A DNA stretch of 64,000 nt. Source: Flavobacteriales bacterium 34_180_T64 (GTDB lineage Bacteria > Bacteroidota > Bacteroidia > Flavobacteriales > Flavobacteriaceae). How positions within the stretch are numbered: the stretch's first letter is position 1; each line of letters begins with the position of its first letter. The position numbers and the translations under genes were made by a program. The notes under the pieces were generated by a model. It saw nothing but the letters and a program-made list of their open reading frames with translations. It was not told where the DNA came from and did no database searches. Location of the stretch: assembly GCA_002162765.1 (NCBI GenBank), contig MAAR01000005.1, forward strand, positions 124,001 through 188,000, in the 5' to 3' direction. Shown here one piece after another: positions 18,800-28,091 of this stretch.

Positions 18800-19249
18800 C
18801 TAGAACCAGGGCTTTTGGCCAGATTGGTAGGTGTTGAAAAATTCTTCGTCTGATTTTGTTAAATAGATGATACCTTCAACTAATCCAATAATTCCAGAAA
18901 TAGCAGAAGTTATTCCACATGTAAAGAAGCCTAAAATTCCAAGTACTAATAAAATAGCACCTTCTTTATTATATCCTAAAACAAATTTATGTACGCCTAG
19001 CCAACCCAAGACGATGCCTAAAATTCCGGCCAGCACTTTTTTATTGTCACCTGAGGCTTTGTCAAATGCTTCTTTAGCATTGTCGGCAAATTCGGAAGCA
19101 GCTTCTTTCGCTTCGCCAGCGAATTCACTTGCTTTTTCTTTTGCTTCATCAGCAAATTCACTTGCTTTATCTGCTGCTTTTTTAGCACCTTCTTTGGCGT
19201 CACCTAACATATCGTTTAGGTCGTCACTTAAATTTTTTTCGTCAGACAT
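18800..19249 (-). CDS. TM2-domain protein with amphipathic repeat arm
   Basis: This 149-residue protein has two halves. Residues ~12-70 are an Ala/Lys/Glu-rich amphipathic helix with 7-11-residue repeats of the form KASEFA(D/G)EAKE, like apolipoprotein or LEA-type repeats. Residues ~75-140 are a TM2 domain (ILGIVLGWLGVHKFVLGYNKEGAIL, then GILGFFTCGITSAISGIIGLVEGIIYL) with two membrane helices. TM2 proteins are inner-membrane proteins of unknown role. The arm probably lies along the membrane or coils. It is a single gene with its own terminator. Confidence 0.75.
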   Translation of the reverse strand: MSDEKNLSDDLNDMLGDAKEGAKKAADKASEFADEAKEKASEFAGEAKEAASEFADNAKEAFDKASGDNKKVLAGILGIVLGWLGVHKFVLGYNKEGAILLVLGILGFFTCGITSAISGIIGLVEGIIYLTKSDEEFFNTYQSGQKPWF

Positions 19250-19365
19250 ATTGTGTTTGATTTTTGGTTAGACTATAAAGTTAATAAAAATTGTTCTAAT
19301 TGAAAATCAGAAGATTACAATGAGATACCGCTTTTAATTTATAAGTCTTAAAAAGAGCGGTATTG

Positions 19366-19752
19366 TTACAAAAAGGCTTTGTCAATAGGTTCCCAAAGTT
19401 CAATTTTGTTCCCATCATTATCTAAGATCCAACCAAATTTTCCATAGTCATATTCTTCTACTTCTCCAATAATAGTTACACCTTCTTCTTTTAATGCGGC
19501 TAATAATTCATGTAGATTTTCAACACGATAATTAAACATAAAATCCTTCTTTGAAGGTTCATAATATTTGGTATCTTCAGCAAAAGGGCTCCATTGAGTT
19601 GTGCAATCGTTGCCGTCTTGATCTTTCCACTTAAACGTACAGCCATAGTCATCTGTATTAAACCCTAAATGTTTTCTGTACCAATCTTTTGATGCTTTTG
19701 GATCTTTAGTTTTAAAGAATATTCCTCCAATACCTGTAACTCTGTTTTTCAT
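19366..19752 (-). CDS. VOC/glyoxalase-fold protein
   Basis: This 128-residue protein is a single vicinal-oxygen-chelate unit: TGIGGIFFKTKDPKASKDWYRKHLGF at the N terminus and ILDNDGNKIELWEP at the C terminus, where the Glu is the usual metal ligand. Members include glyoxalase-like and antibiotic-binding proteins; the substrate is unknown. The ATG at 19752 begins at the fold; an ATG at 19776 would add eight residues. Confidence 0.75.
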   Translation of the reverse strand: MKNRVTGIGGIFFKTKDPKASKDWYRKHLGFNTDDYGCTFKWKDQDGNDCTTQWSPFAEDTKYYEPSKKDFMFNYRVENLHELLAALKEEGVTIIGEVEEYDYGKFGWILDNDGNKIELWEPIDKAFL

Positions 19753-19784
19753 GTGTCTATATTTATTGTTTTTCATCGGTCATA

Positions 19785-19800
19785 CTTCGACTTTGCTCAG
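19785..19800. repeat. Dispersed intergenic repeat, copy 1 (short)
   Basis: CTTCGACTTTGCTCAG sits in the gap between the VOC gene and the DUF1801 gene. It shares the CTTCGAC...GCTCAG core with the copy at 22885. Such CTGAGC...GTCGAAG units recur between genes in many Flavobacteriia. Confidence 0.45.
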
Positions 19801-19915
19801 TACAGGCGTGTTGTTCGCTATTAATCATTAACTCCATTTTATAGTTTTTAAGGAGTCGTTGAACCTTTGGTTTCTCTTAGGGGATAAAAATTCTAACATG
19901 CTCCTTTCATAATGT

Positions 19916-20371
19916 TTATTTTTTTATGGCAGTTTCGTATATGTCAATCCATTCTTCCGTACTCATTTTTCCGGCTAGTTCTCCAATAAGTTGGTATGGA
20001 ATATCTTCTATTTTTTTGAATCGCACACAGCTTTTGCCCATATCAAGTTTATACTTGCAGTGTTTAGCATATTCAGCAGTAAACCAATCTAATACTTCTT
20101 TTTTGGCATACATTCCCATATGATATACAGCAATAAAGTTTTTTTGAGATGCCAAATTCATAAACGGTAATGGTGTTTTTGGATCACAATGATATCCATT
20201 TGGATACACAGAATGCGGTATAACAAATCCAAGCATGCCATAACTCATTTGTTCTTCCATCCCATTGGGAAGATTATCGCGTATAATTTTCCTCAATTTA
20301 GCTATTGGAGCTTGACGTTCTTCAGGAAGTTGACTTATATAGTCTTCGGGTGAGTCTGCTTTGTATTGCAT
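19916..20371 (-). CDS. DUF1801 (YdhG-like) protein
   Basis: This 151-residue cytoplasmic protein is of the DUF1801/YdhG family: SPEDYISQLPEERQAPIAKLRKIIRDNLP, then EEQMSYGMLGFVIP, NFIAVYHMGMY and DMGKSCVRFKKIEDIP. Members share the YjbR/CyaY-like fold and their function is not established. It is followed 4 bp upstream on the same strand by the DUF4199 gene, so they may share a transcript. Confidence 0.8.
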   Translation of the reverse strand: MQYKADSPEDYISQLPEERQAPIAKLRKIIRDNLPNGMEEQMSYGMLGFVIPHSVYPNGYHCDPKTPLPFMNLASQKNFIAVYHMGMYAKKEVLDWFTAEYAKHCKYKLDMGKSCVRFKKIEDIPYQLIGELAGKMSTEEWIDIYETAIKK

Positions 20372-20375
20372 ACTA

Positions 20376-20840
20376 TTAATGTTTACGTTGTAAAATTAAA
20401 GATGAGAGTAAAGATATAATGAATCCTATAACTGTGACGAGTATAAACATAAATACTGCAGCCGACGCACTGGTCATTTTAATGATTTCGTCTTTTTTCC
20501 CTTGATCTATGAGCGCTTGTTCATAATTGCTAAAGAAAGAAGGATCAATAAATTTAGTATATATAAAATCTGCGATTGCGATTCCTAGGCCAACCAACAT
20601 TGAAATTAGAAGGCCAATTTTTATGGCTTTTCCAATTGATACCACACCATTATTAACACGATCTCTATAATGTTTTATACCAAAAAAGATAAATGATAGG
20701 GAGAGAAAAATGGATATGTAACCCAGTATTTCGTTTGTTGAATACTCTAAGTTTTTTATTCCTAAAGTAAGGTGCAAGATGAACACAATAAAACCGACAA
20801 TAAGCCCGTAAGAACCATATTTTAAAACTGTACTTTTCAT
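20376..20840 (-). CDS. DUF4199 membrane protein
   Basis: This 154-residue protein has four hydrophobic segments (about residues 9-28, 40-57, 73-93 and 127-150) in the layout of DUF4199, a Bacteroidota membrane family of unknown role. The region between helices 3 and 4 holds the DPSFFSNYEQALIDQGKKDEI loop common in this family. It lies just downstream of a membrane-anchored LuxR-type regulator and a tandem operator-like repeat, which suggests it is that regulator's target. Confidence 0.72.
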   Translation of the reverse strand: MKSTVLKYGSYGLIVGFIVFILHLTLGIKNLEYSTNEILGYISIFLSLSFIFFGIKHYRDRVNNGVVSIGKAIKIGLLISMLVGLGIAIADFIYTKFIDPSFFSNYEQALIDQGKKDEIIKMTSASAAVFMFILVTVIGFIISLLSSLILQRKH

Positions 20841-20893
20841 ATTAAAAGAATTTTAAATTAATAGCTCAAAAGTAGATGTAGTATCCGTTTTTA

Positions 20894-20930
20894 GACTCAT
20901 ACTAAAGTACCAAATGACTCATACTTTAGT
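20894..20930. promoter_or_regulatory. Tandem 15-bp direct repeat, candidate LuxR-type operator
   Basis: GACTCATACTAAAGT (20894-20908) and GACTCATACTTTAGT (20916-20930) match at 13 of 15 positions and begin 22 bp apart, two helical turns. They lie between the regulator gene and the DUF4199 gene, 54 bp upstream of the DUF4199 start. The spacing is that of paired activator or repressor sites. Confidence 0.55.
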
Positions 20931-20945
20931 TTAAAAATAAGATTT

Positions 20946-21356
20946 TTAAATGATTTGAAGTGATTTTGCAATTTGAAGCGCTTGGGTTCTTCGCTTTGCA
21001 TTCAGTTTTACTAATAAATTCGATACATAGGTTTTTATAGTGCTTTCGGAAAGAAATAATTTCTCGGCAATTTCCTTATTAGAGAATCCTGAAGCGATAC
21101 CTTCAAGAACCTCATATTCACGAGTTGTAATTTCTAATTCTTGTATCTTTTTTTGATCAATGCTATAATTAGGGTTAAGTGGTTTACGAAGACTTTTTTT
21201 ATTGATGTATATGCCGACGAAAAAGAAAAGAATAGCAATAATGGCAATGGTAATCTCGATTTTCATATTCCCAGAAATCAAGGCATACTTGCTCAATTGA
21301 AAAAACAATAACAGTGCTATAATTAGGCTGCTGAAAATGAGAATGGTTTTCTTCAT
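20946..21356 (-). CDS. Membrane-anchored LuxR-type HTH regulator
   Basis: This 136-residue protein starts with two hydrophobic helices (about residues 4-23 and 31-51), followed by a basic stretch and then a complete LuxR/GerE DNA-binding domain: ELEITTREYEVLEGIASGFSNKEIAEKLFLSESTIKTYVSNLLVKLNAKRRTQAL. There is no receiver domain. Keeping the HTH on the inner membrane suggests a sensor-less or membrane-state-responsive regulator. Its neighbour DUF4199 and the repeats between them are the likely targets. Confidence 0.8.
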   Translation of the reverse strand: MKKTILIFSSLIIALLLFFQLSKYALISGNMKIEITIAIIAILFFFVGIYINKKSLRKPLNPNYSIDQKKIQELEITTREYEVLEGIASGFSNKEIAEKLFLSESTIKTYVSNLLVKLNAKRRTQALQIAKSLQII

Positions 21357-21423
21357 ATTTGTTTTCCATAAAAATGGAAATCTATTAAATTTTTAATACA
21401 ACCTTAAAAGATTGCCACGTCGC

Positions 21424-22368
21424 TTAACTCCTCCCAATGACAAAAACTTTGATTTTATCCACTATAGTTTGTGCTAGTTTTTCTTTACTTTCTGTTGTCC
21501 AACCAGCAACATGAGGTGATAGAAGTACATTATTTGATGCAATTAAATATTGTAATGGTATTGGGATACCTGAAGAAAACAGGTTTTCAAAGGATGATTT
21601 TTCATATTCTAATACGTCTAAACCTGCACCTATAATTTTTCCAGATTGTAAGGATTCAACGAGGTCTTTTGTGACCACACTTTTACCTCGTGCCGTATTT
21701 ATAAACCAAAATGGCTTTTTGAATTTTTTAATGAATTCATCATTTATCATTCCTTTAGTGAGTTCGGTTTGCGGTGTATGTAAACTCACGATATCAACTC
21801 GGTTCTGAAACTCTTGAAGTGACACCTGAGTTGCATTTTTATCTCCTACATTGGGTTTAATATCATAGCAAAGTACGTCAACATCAAAGCCTCTTAATTT
21901 CTTAGCAAAGGCTTTTCCCATGTTGCCATATCCAATAATACCAACAATTTTCCCATCAAGTTCGATGCCGCGATTAGCTTCACGCAACCATTTGCCTTGA
22001 CTTACTTCATGATCGGCTTTATTTAGTTTATTGAATAGTGATAATAACATTGCTAGCGTATGTTCGCCAACAGCATTTCGATTCCCTTCTGGCGCTGCAA
22101 TTAGTGTAATTCCTTTTTTCTTGGCATAATTGCAATCTATATTTTCTAATCCTGCACCTACACGACCAATAAATTTGAGATTTATAGCGGCATCTAAGAA
22201 TGTTTTATCAATAGTGAATCGGCTTCTGATAATAATACCATCGTAGTCTTTGATTTTAGATATAATGTTCTCTTTAGATGACGTATAATCCTCATGATTT
22301 ATACAGCCTAAATCATTTAATTGATTTATAAGTAAAATATGATTGGTATCTAAGTGAAGAATATTCAT
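21424..22368 (-). CDS. D-2-hydroxyacid dehydrogenase (SerA-like)
   Basis: This 314-residue NAD-dependent enzyme shows the family catalytic domain and Rossmann domain: GRVGAGLENIDCNYAKKKGI, NAVGEHTLAMLL, VGIIGYGNMGKAFAKKL (NAD motif), NTARGKSVV (catalytic Arg), GLDVLEYE (Glu) and LLSPHVAGWTTES (His). It lacks the C-terminal ACT domain of classical phosphoglycerate dehydrogenase. It may make 3-phosphohydroxypyruvate or act on another 2-hydroxyacid. Confidence 0.8.
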   Translation of the reverse strand: MNILHLDTNHILLINQLNDLGCINHEDYTSSKENIISKIKDYDGIIIRSRFTIDKTFLDAAINLKFIGRVGAGLENIDCNYAKKKGITLIAAPEGNRNAVGEHTLAMLLSLFNKLNKADHEVSQGKWLREANRGIELDGKIVGIIGYGNMGKAFAKKLRGFDVDVLCYDIKPNVGDKNATQVSLQEFQNRVDIVSLHTPQTELTKGMINDEFIKKFKKPFWFINTARGKSVVTKDLVESLQSGKIIGAGLDVLEYEKSSFENLFSSGIPIPLQYLIASNNVLLSPHVAGWTTESKEKLAQTIVDKIKVFVIGRS

Positions 22369-22423
22369 TTTTTTTATAAAATCTAGAAGCGGATTAATTT
22401 AAATTCAAATGTAAATATTATGA

Positions 22424-22449
22424 GATGCTGAAACAAGTTCAGCATGACG
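22424..22449. repeat. Dispersed intergenic repeat, copy 2 (hairpin)
   Basis: An 8-bp stem ATGCTGAA / TTCAGCAT with a 5-nt loop lies directly after the cupin gene. On the minus strand it reads as the TCATGCTGAACTTGTTTCAG-type unit that recurs between genes in Flavobacteriia genomes. It could also serve as a weak transcription end, but no T run follows. Confidence 0.5.
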
Positions 22450-22451
22450 AT

Positions 22452-22817
22452 TTAGATTTTTGGAAATTCGGTTTGCGTACGTTCATGTTTCACTGCACCT
22501 GTATGAGCCGTAGCAATTTTTTCAAAAAGTAAGACATGTACTTCTTCATCATTTTTAGTGGTTGGATTATGTTCTACACCTTTTGGTACCACTATAATTT
22601 CTCCGGCGTTCACAACTTCTGTTCGATCTCTAAACTGCATATATAAAGTTCCTTTTACGATTTGAAATAATTCGTCTTCTTCTTCATGGCTATGCCATAC
22701 AAATTCCCCTTTCAATTTTGCGAGAATCACTTGCATATCATCGACAATTGCGATTTGATGTGGATGCCAGTTTTTAGAGAATTTTGTAAATTTTTCTTGA
22801 ATATTAATTGCTTTCAT
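22452..22817 (-). CDS. Cupin-domain protein
   Basis: This 121-residue protein is a single cupin: FVWHSHEEEDELFQIVKGTLYMQF (motif 1, with metal-binding His, His and Glu) and AGEIIVVPKGVEHNP (motif 2, final His). Metal-binding residues are intact, so it may be an enzyme or a sugar/small-molecule binder; nothing in the neighbourhood tells which. Confidence 0.78.
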   Translation of the reverse strand: MKAINIQEKFTKFSKNWHPHQIAIVDDMQVILAKLKGEFVWHSHEEEDELFQIVKGTLYMQFRDRTEVVNAGEIIVVPKGVEHNPTTKNDEEVHVLLFEKIATAHTGAVKHERTQTEFPKI

Positions 22818-22880
22818 AGTGTAAAATTACGAAGATTTGCGTTAGCGATTGAACAATTGTTGGAGCTCTTTATGTTTTGA

Positions 22881-23063
22881 CATTCTTCGACAGGCTCAGA
22901 ATGACAAGTTCAGAACGATTAAATTGGAAGGATAACATAAAAATAAAAGCGACTTGAGAAAGCGCGACGCTCTGAACCCTTTCTGACTACATAGCTATTT
23001 GTGTCTCCGCTAAAGCTTCGACGACATGCGGACGGCGAAGGAGGCTAGTGAAAGAGTGGAACG
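22881..23063. repeat. Intergenic repeat region between cupin and mgtE genes
   Basis: The stretch holds a CTTCGACAGGCTCAG unit followed by AATGACA (22885-22906), the same family as the copies at 19785 and 22424. It continues with a locally GC-richer segment containing CTCCGCTAAAGCTTCG (about 23007-23022) and CGAAGGAGGCTAG (23036-23048), whose CTTCG and CGAAG parts can pair. No gene is seen in it. Confidence 0.45.
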
Positions 23064-23070
23064 CCCAAAA

Positions 23071-24453
23071 TTAAATACCTAAAATGGTTTTGGCAATCCA
23101 GAAGTAAATAAGAATCCCGAAAATATCATTACTGGTAGTAATAAAAGGCCCTGTGGCGATGGCAGGATCAATACCGCGTTTGTTAAGAAATAGCGGGACA
23201 AAGGTGCCAATGAGACCTGCAACAATAATAACGACGACTAAGGACACAGAAATGGCAAGCGCTTTCAGGACTTCTTTTTCATAAGCCCAAACAAATAAAA
23301 ACAGAAACATTGCCAATATAATTCCATTGAGTGCGGCAAGCATCATTTCTTTTATTAATCGGTTGTTTATACTTCCTTTAACATCATCATTTGCCAAACC
23401 TTGTACAATAATAGCGCTCGACTGCACACCAACATTTCCAGCCATTGCCGCAATTAATGGTGTAAAAAAGAACAGTACGGCGTGCTCTTCAAACGAGCCT
23501 TCAAAACCTACCATTATTAAAAATGCACCTACACCACCTATTAAACCTAAAAATAGCCAAGGTAATCGCGCTCTAGTTAATTCTATAATACTATCATCTG
23601 CCTCTACATCTTGAGTAATACCTGCTGCAAGTTGGTAATCTTTTTCAGCCTCTTCTTTAATAACATCGACGATATCATCAATTGTAATTCTACCCAGAAG
23701 GACCTGTTCGTCATCAATAACTGGAATCGCTTCCAAATCGTATTTTTGCATGACTCTAGCAACGTCTTCGATATCTTCATTTGCATTTACAGAATCCACT
23801 TTTGGAATATAAACACTTGAAATATGTGCTTTTGGAGATGCCATTAGCAAATCCTTTAAAGAGAGTCGCCCAATTAGTCTATCGTCATTATCTGTGACAT
23901 AAATAGAATGTACACGTGTCACATTTTCAGCTTGTTCACGCATTTCTTTTACACAACGCGTTACCGTCCAATTCTCATTAACACTCACGAGTTCTTTTGC
24001 CATTAAACTACCAGCAACATCATCATCATAGGTTAGTAATTCTTTAATGACCTCGACCTGTTCCAGATTCTCGATATGAGCAATTACATCTTCTTGACGT
24101 TTTTCAGAAAGTTCAGCGATCATATCTGCCGCATCATCAGAATCGAGTTCATCAATTTCTTCGGCAATCTCTTTAGCGGATAAGTTTTCGAGGATCTTTT
24201 CACGATCATCCTCATCAAGTTCCATTAGAACATCAGAAGTGAGTTCGCTGTCTAATAGCTTGATAACATAGGTGGCTTGCTCTAGATTAAGTTCATCTAG
24301 AATTTCGGCAATATCCGCGTGATGATATTCGCCAAAAAAATCTAAAGTTGCAGTGTCATTTTTAGATTTAATTAGGTGAACTACTTTTTTAATAAGTATA
24401 TCACTTACTTGGAACTGAATATTATCGTTCTTTTCTTCCACGTATGTTCTCAA
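23071..24453 (-). CDS. mgtE: Magnesium transporter MgtE
   Basis: This 460-residue inner-membrane Mg2+ channel has the MgtE order: an N-terminal superhelical domain (about 10-135, with [14 protein letters not shown]), a tandem CBS pair (about 145-265, [20 protein letters not shown] and [23 protein letters not shown]) and a five-helix pore domain with [23 protein letters not shown] and a C-terminal [20 protein letters not shown]. The acidic cytoplasmic domains gate the pore by Mg2+. Its start overlaps the rsmA stop by 4 bp, so it is translationally coupled to it. Confidence 0.93.
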   Translation of the reverse strand: MRTYVEEKNDNIQFQVSDILIKKVVHLIKSKNDTATLDFFGEYHHADIAEILDELNLEQATYVIKLLDSELTSDVLMELDEDDREKILENLSAKEIAEEIDELDSDDAADMIAELSEKRQEDVIAHIENLEQVEVIKELLTYDDDVAGSLMAKELVSVNENWTVTRCVKEMREQAENVTRVHSIYVTDNDDRLIGRLSLKDLLMASPKAHISSVYIPKVDSVNANEDIEDVARVMQKYDLEAIPVIDDEQVLLGRITIDDIVDVIKEEAEKDYQLAAGITQDVEADDSIIELTRARLPWLFLGLIGGVGAFLIMVGFEGSFEEHAVLFFFTPLIAAMAGNVGVQSSAIIVQGLANDDVKGSINNRLIKEMMLAALNGIILAMFLFLFVWAYEKEVLKALAISVSLVVVIIVAGLIGTFVPLFLNKRGIDPAIATGPFITTSNDIFGILIYFWIAKTILGI

Positions 24454-25229
24454 TCATTTTCGTCGTTTTCAATCAATAGTGTCAATTCAATGAATTGATC
24501 AACACTTAATTGTTCTGGACGCTTGCCAAAGATAACATTTGCTTTTAAATTATCTGAAAGATTGAAAGTTTTTAAACTATTTCGGAGTGTTTTTCGACGT
24601 TGTTGGAATGCTGTTTTCACTACTTTGAAAAAAAACTTTTCATCACATGGGAGTACGTAATTTTCTTTTCTTGTTAGCAATAAAACGCCAGAATCTATTT
24701 TAGGTGGCGGATTAAAAACTGTTGGTGGAACGGTAAATAGATATTCGGCATTATAAAATGCTTGTGTTAATACAGACAGAATGCCATATACTTTACTGCC
24801 TTCTTTTGAACAAATACGTTGTGCGACTTCCTTTTGGAACATGCCTGAAAACTCAGGAATTTGTTCGCGCATTTCTAAAGTTTTAAAAACGATTTGTGTT
24901 GAAATGTTATACGGGAAATTACCAATTATTGCAAAAGGCTCCTCTTTAAAAACTTGGGTCAAATCAAATTTTAAAACATCTTCTTCTATAATTCTATCGG
25001 CAAGATTGAGATAATTGGCTTTTAGGTATTCTACAGATTCAGAATCTATTTCTACCACATGCGTAGTGATCTCTTTTTTGAGCAAATATTTAGTGAGCAC
25101 ACCCATGCCAGGTCCAATTTCAAGGACATGTTTATAACCCTTGAATGATAATGCATTTGCAATTTGTTCAGCAATACTTTCATCAGTTAAAAAGTGCTGA
25201 CCTAGATGTTTTTTCGCGCGTACGGACAT
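24450..25229 (-). CDS. rsmA: 16S rRNA dimethyladenosine transferase (KsgA)
   Basis: This 259-residue SAM-dependent enzyme dimethylates two adjacent adenosines in the 3' hairpin of 16S rRNA during small-subunit assembly. It begins [15 protein letters not shown], then SAM motif [15 protein letters not shown], and the catalytic [13 protein letters not shown] (N-[L/F]-PYN). The C-terminal region [11 protein letters not shown] is also family-typical. It is directly followed by mgtE with a 4-bp overlap. Confidence 0.94.
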   Translation of the reverse strand: MSVRAKKHLGQHFLTDESIAEQIANALSFKGYKHVLEIGPGMGVLTKYLLKKEITTHVVEIDSESVEYLKANYLNLADRIIEEDVLKFDLTQVFKEEPFAIIGNFPYNISTQIVFKTLEMREQIPEFSGMFQKEVAQRICSKEGSKVYGILSVLTQAFYNAEYLFTVPPTVFNPPPKIDSGVLLLTRKENYVLPCDEKFFFKVVKTAFQQRRKTLRNSLKTFNLSDNLKANVIFGKRPEQLSVDQFIELTLLIENDEND

Positions 25230-25252
25230 AATTGGTTTATAAATGGATTTTC

Positions 25253-25576
25253 TTAGTTGAATTTCACGGAATATTCATCAACAATCTGTAGTTCCGTTCT
25301 AAAAGCGAGCATTTTGTCAGCGAATTTTTTTAAGCCTTCGTTTCTCATGTTTTCTGCGTCTTCTCTATAATAAGCATCAAGAGCTTCTCGAGAATAAGAT
25401 CTGTATTGTACGGAGTAGGTATGGCCTTCAGTTTTGTCTTCTACAAGCACTTTAGTTAAGGTTGCTTTTTCAAATTTTCCTGTTGCTAGAACTTGTGGAA
25501 TATGTTCCTTAATCCATATTAACCATTCATCATGAATACTATTATCGATGTTTATTGTAACATTATAAATTATCAT
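25253..25576 (-). CDS. DUF4286 protein
   Basis: This 107-residue cytoplasmic protein matches the DUF4286 family common in Bacteroidota: [29 protein letters not shown] and [29 protein letters not shown]. The fold resembles dimeric alpha-beta barrels (EthD-like). The gene commonly sits beside rsmA, as here. No function is known. Confidence 0.8.
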   Translation of the reverse strand: MIIYNVTINIDNSIHDEWLIWIKEHIPQVLATGKFEKATLTKVLVEDKTEGHTYSVQYRSYSREALDAYYREDAENMRNEGLKKFADKMLAFRTELQIVDEYSVKFN

Positions 25577-25599
25577 ATGTTTTTAATACCTGAGTTAAA

Positions 25600-26112
25600 C
25601 TAAAATGTTTTTGCAAATAACAGGAGTTCTTCGTCATCTTCAAAAGGTTTTACTCTTTTTTCATAAGATAAACCAATTTTTTCAATTAGACGGATAGAAT
25701 TTTGGTTAGTAGGTGATGTAATAGCGAGAACTTTTTTTAATTTAAATAGTTCATTTGCGAGTTTTAAAATGGCCATCGATGATTCATATCCAAATCCTTT
25801 TCCTTCATAGTTAGGAAGCATGGCGAAACCAATATCGGCATATTCTAAGGTCTCTCTTTTAATAAGACCACAGGTTCCAATAGTTTTATTGTTTTCTGAT
25901 TTAAGTTGCAGTGTATAAAACCCGAAACCATGCGTTTTATAACTTTTAAGATGTCCTTTTTTTATGGCGTCTTCAGCCTGTGCAATCGTATTAATGTTGC
26001 GTTCTCCGATGTACTTGATCCAATTAGGAGTATTCACTAATTCTAAGAAAAAGGGTGCATCAGCAAGTGTAAACTTAGATATAAGAAGCCGTTCTGTTTC
26101 TGCTATAGCCAT
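25600..26112 (-). CDS. GNAT acetyltransferase (RimJ/RimL type)
   Basis: This 170-residue protein is of the RimJ/RimL-like GNAT branch: TERLLISKFTLADAPFFLELVN at the start, DIGFAMLPNYEGKGFGYESSM (acetyl-CoA loop) and SPTNQNSIRLIEKIGLSYEKRV at the end. Its target, protein N terminus or small molecule, cannot be told. It is the last gene upstream of the DUF4286 gene in the same direction. Confidence 0.82.
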   Translation of the reverse strand: MAIAETERLLISKFTLADAPFFLELVNTPNWIKYIGERNINTIAQAEDAIKKGHLKSYKTHGFGFYTLQLKSENNKTIGTCGLIKRETLEYADIGFAMLPNYEGKGFGYESSMAILKLANELFKLKKVLAITSPTNQNSIRLIEKIGLSYEKRVKPFEDDEELLLFAKTF

Positions 26113-26121
26113 AAAATAACA

Positions 26122-27900
26122 TCAGTTTATTGTATCTCCTCTAAGCATTCTATATTTTTTACGAGCGTCTACAAAATAGATGCTGTCTTCATGATCAAAA
26201 ATGATCTTTTCGTAGAGTGGTTTTGCTTTTTCAGGTTCAGCTAGTTGTTTATTATATAATTCAGCTAGATAATAATAGGCATCATCTGCTAAAATTTCAT
26301 CTCTATAATTCGCGATTATGTATTGATAATTTGAAGCGGCTTTATCATATTGTTTTTTTTCTTCAAATAGTAAAGCTTGTTTAAATAGTGCCTGATCTTC
26401 AATGCTCTCGCCTTTGTGTTCGATTAAAATGCGATTTAAAAGTGAGATAGCTTCTTCCTTTTTATTTTGAAACGCCAATAAATCTGCTTTAGCATATAGT
26501 TTTAATGCGACATGCAAAGAGTCTTCATATTTATTATCGGAAATAAGAAGTTTCAAATCTAGTGCATCATTGGCAATGAGTTGCGATGTTGAAGATTTTA
26601 AGATTTTTAACTGCGATTCTGCCCAATCAAAGTCACCTTTATAATAACTCGTTTTAGCAACCTTAAAACGTGCTTCTTGAGATACAGTACTATTCTTTAG
26701 ATTGGCTTGAATCTGGGAATAATAAATTAAGGCTTCATTGAATTTTTCTTGAAACACTAAAATATCACCTAATGCGAGTTTAACTGTGGCATCTTGAAAT
26801 GGAGAAAGTTCTAATTCTAAACTTTGTTTCAAAAACACACTTGCATCCTTAGGGTTATGAATATGAAACGCTAAGAAATTGCCATATGCTATCTGCAGTG
26901 CAATGGTTTGCTCATAAGTCCCATAAGTCTGAAAAAGTGACTGGTATTTTTTATTAATAGTAGTCAAGGCTTTTTTGGTTGCTAAAGTCGTTTCAATATC
27001 AAGTAAAAACTGATGTGCTTTTAGAAGACTTTCAATATCCTGAGAGTAGTCTAAAACAAAATTAAAAATTGCTGTAGCAGTGTCATATTCTTTTTCATTT
27101 AGCGCTGTGAATGCCAAATCGATTAGACGATCTAAACTCTGAGGGTTGCGTTTATAAAGCGCTTTTTCTTGAATAAAAGATTTATTATAATCCTTCTCTT
27201 GAATGAAGAGCCAGCTCAATAGTTCGTACCAATACGGATTAGGTTGTGCCTGAATTTTTTTGAGCAGTAATTTTTTTAAAATGAGGTTGTTTTCATTATC
27301 ATTATTTTCTGAAACAAAATCGCTAAAAGCTCGTTTTGCATTATTTATGAATTCCGGTCTTATTGTAATGTAGTCAATGTAATTTGAAAACAGTAGTTCG
27401 ATATTACCGAGCTCCCCATAGATACGAGCTAATTGAATGTTATAATTTTGTGTTGGCAATAGTATCATGGCTTTTTCATACACTTTTATTGCTTGCTCCA
27501 ACAATGAGTGATCTTCAAATTTCTTAGCGATACTAAAAGCGTAAACTGGTTTTTCTTCAACTTTCAGTATGGCGTCATTATAGTATTTGTTGGCAAGTTG
27601 TAGACTGTCTTTAAGCTGATAATTAAATCCTACTTCGACCAATAAAACAGGGTAATTACTTCGTGTTAATCGATCTAAAAGTAAATCTTGGGATTCATCA
27701 TAACGCTCGAGTTGTTGTAATGTATTTACTATTTTATAGAGGTATTTTGTAGTGTTTTTTTCTTTTTCATTTAACTTTTGATAGGCAATTAGAGCCTTTT
27801 CAAATTCGCCGCGTTTAAAATAATCATCAGCAATCTGTTCGCTTTGAGAAAAAGCAAAAGAGCTTAGGCAAAAAATGATTATGAAAAAAACCTGTTTCAT
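26122..27900 (-). CDS. Secreted TPR-repeat protein
   Basis: This 592-residue protein starts MKQVFFIIIFCLSSFAFSQ, a signal peptide, and continues as tetratricopeptide repeats almost to the end (for example YFKRGEFEKALIAYQKL, LALGDILVFQEKFNEALIYYSQI and KAASNYQYIIANYRDEILADDAYYYLAELY). The exported TPR arrangement resembles Bacteroidota periplasmic scaffold proteins such as gliding or BamD-like partners; no partner is evident. The ATG at 27900 is preferred to 27936 because it places the signal peptide at the N terminus. Confidence 0.78.
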   Translation of the reverse strand: MKQVFFIIIFCLSSFAFSQSEQIADDYFKRGEFEKALIAYQKLNEKEKNTTKYLYKIVNTLQQLERYDESQDLLLDRLTRSNYPVLLVEVGFNYQLKDSLQLANKYYNDAILKVEEKPVYAFSIAKKFEDHSLLEQAIKVYEKAMILLPTQNYNIQLARIYGELGNIELLFSNYIDYITIRPEFINNAKRAFSDFVSENNDNENNLILKKLLLKKIQAQPNPYWYELLSWLFIQEKDYNKSFIQEKALYKRNPQSLDRLIDLAFTALNEKEYDTATAIFNFVLDYSQDIESLLKAHQFLLDIETTLATKKALTTINKKYQSLFQTYGTYEQTIALQIAYGNFLAFHIHNPKDASVFLKQSLELELSPFQDATVKLALGDILVFQEKFNEALIYYSQIQANLKNSTVSQEARFKVAKTSYYKGDFDWAESQLKILKSSTSQLIANDALDLKLLISDNKYEDSLHVALKLYAKADLLAFQNKKEEAISLLNRILIEHKGESIEDQALFKQALLFEEKKQYDKAASNYQYIIANYRDEILADDAYYYLAELYNKQLAEPEKAKPLYEKIIFDHEDSIYFVDARKKYRMLRGDTIN

Positions 27901-27964
27901 TGTTCTTATTTCTGTAAATATAACAAATGCCATCACTTCTTATTGTGAATGTTTTTATAAAAAA

Positions 27965-27990
27965 AATGCCTGAACGTGAGTTCAGGCATT
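27965..27990 (-). terminator. Terminator of the small transcript upstream of the TPR gene
   Basis: An 11-bp perfect stem AATGCCTGAAC / GTTCAGGCATT with loop GTGA is followed, on the minus strand, by a run of T residues. It faces the small transcription unit at 28092-28229 and would end it before the TPR gene. Confidence 0.8.
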
Positions 27991-28091
27991 ACCAAGCAAA
28001 ATAAATGTGCTATTAATCATTATTTCTAAATGATTCAATTATCCTGTTTTGGCATAAATTGTTTTTGTTGACTATTGAATTGTAGTATTCT

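Noticed and set aside
18867-19271. A 134-codon plus-strand frame opposite the TM2 gene
   Set aside because: It is the low-complexity mirror of the Lys/Glu/Ala repeat region (Ser/Ala-rich translation), has no promoter and overlaps a well-supported gene.
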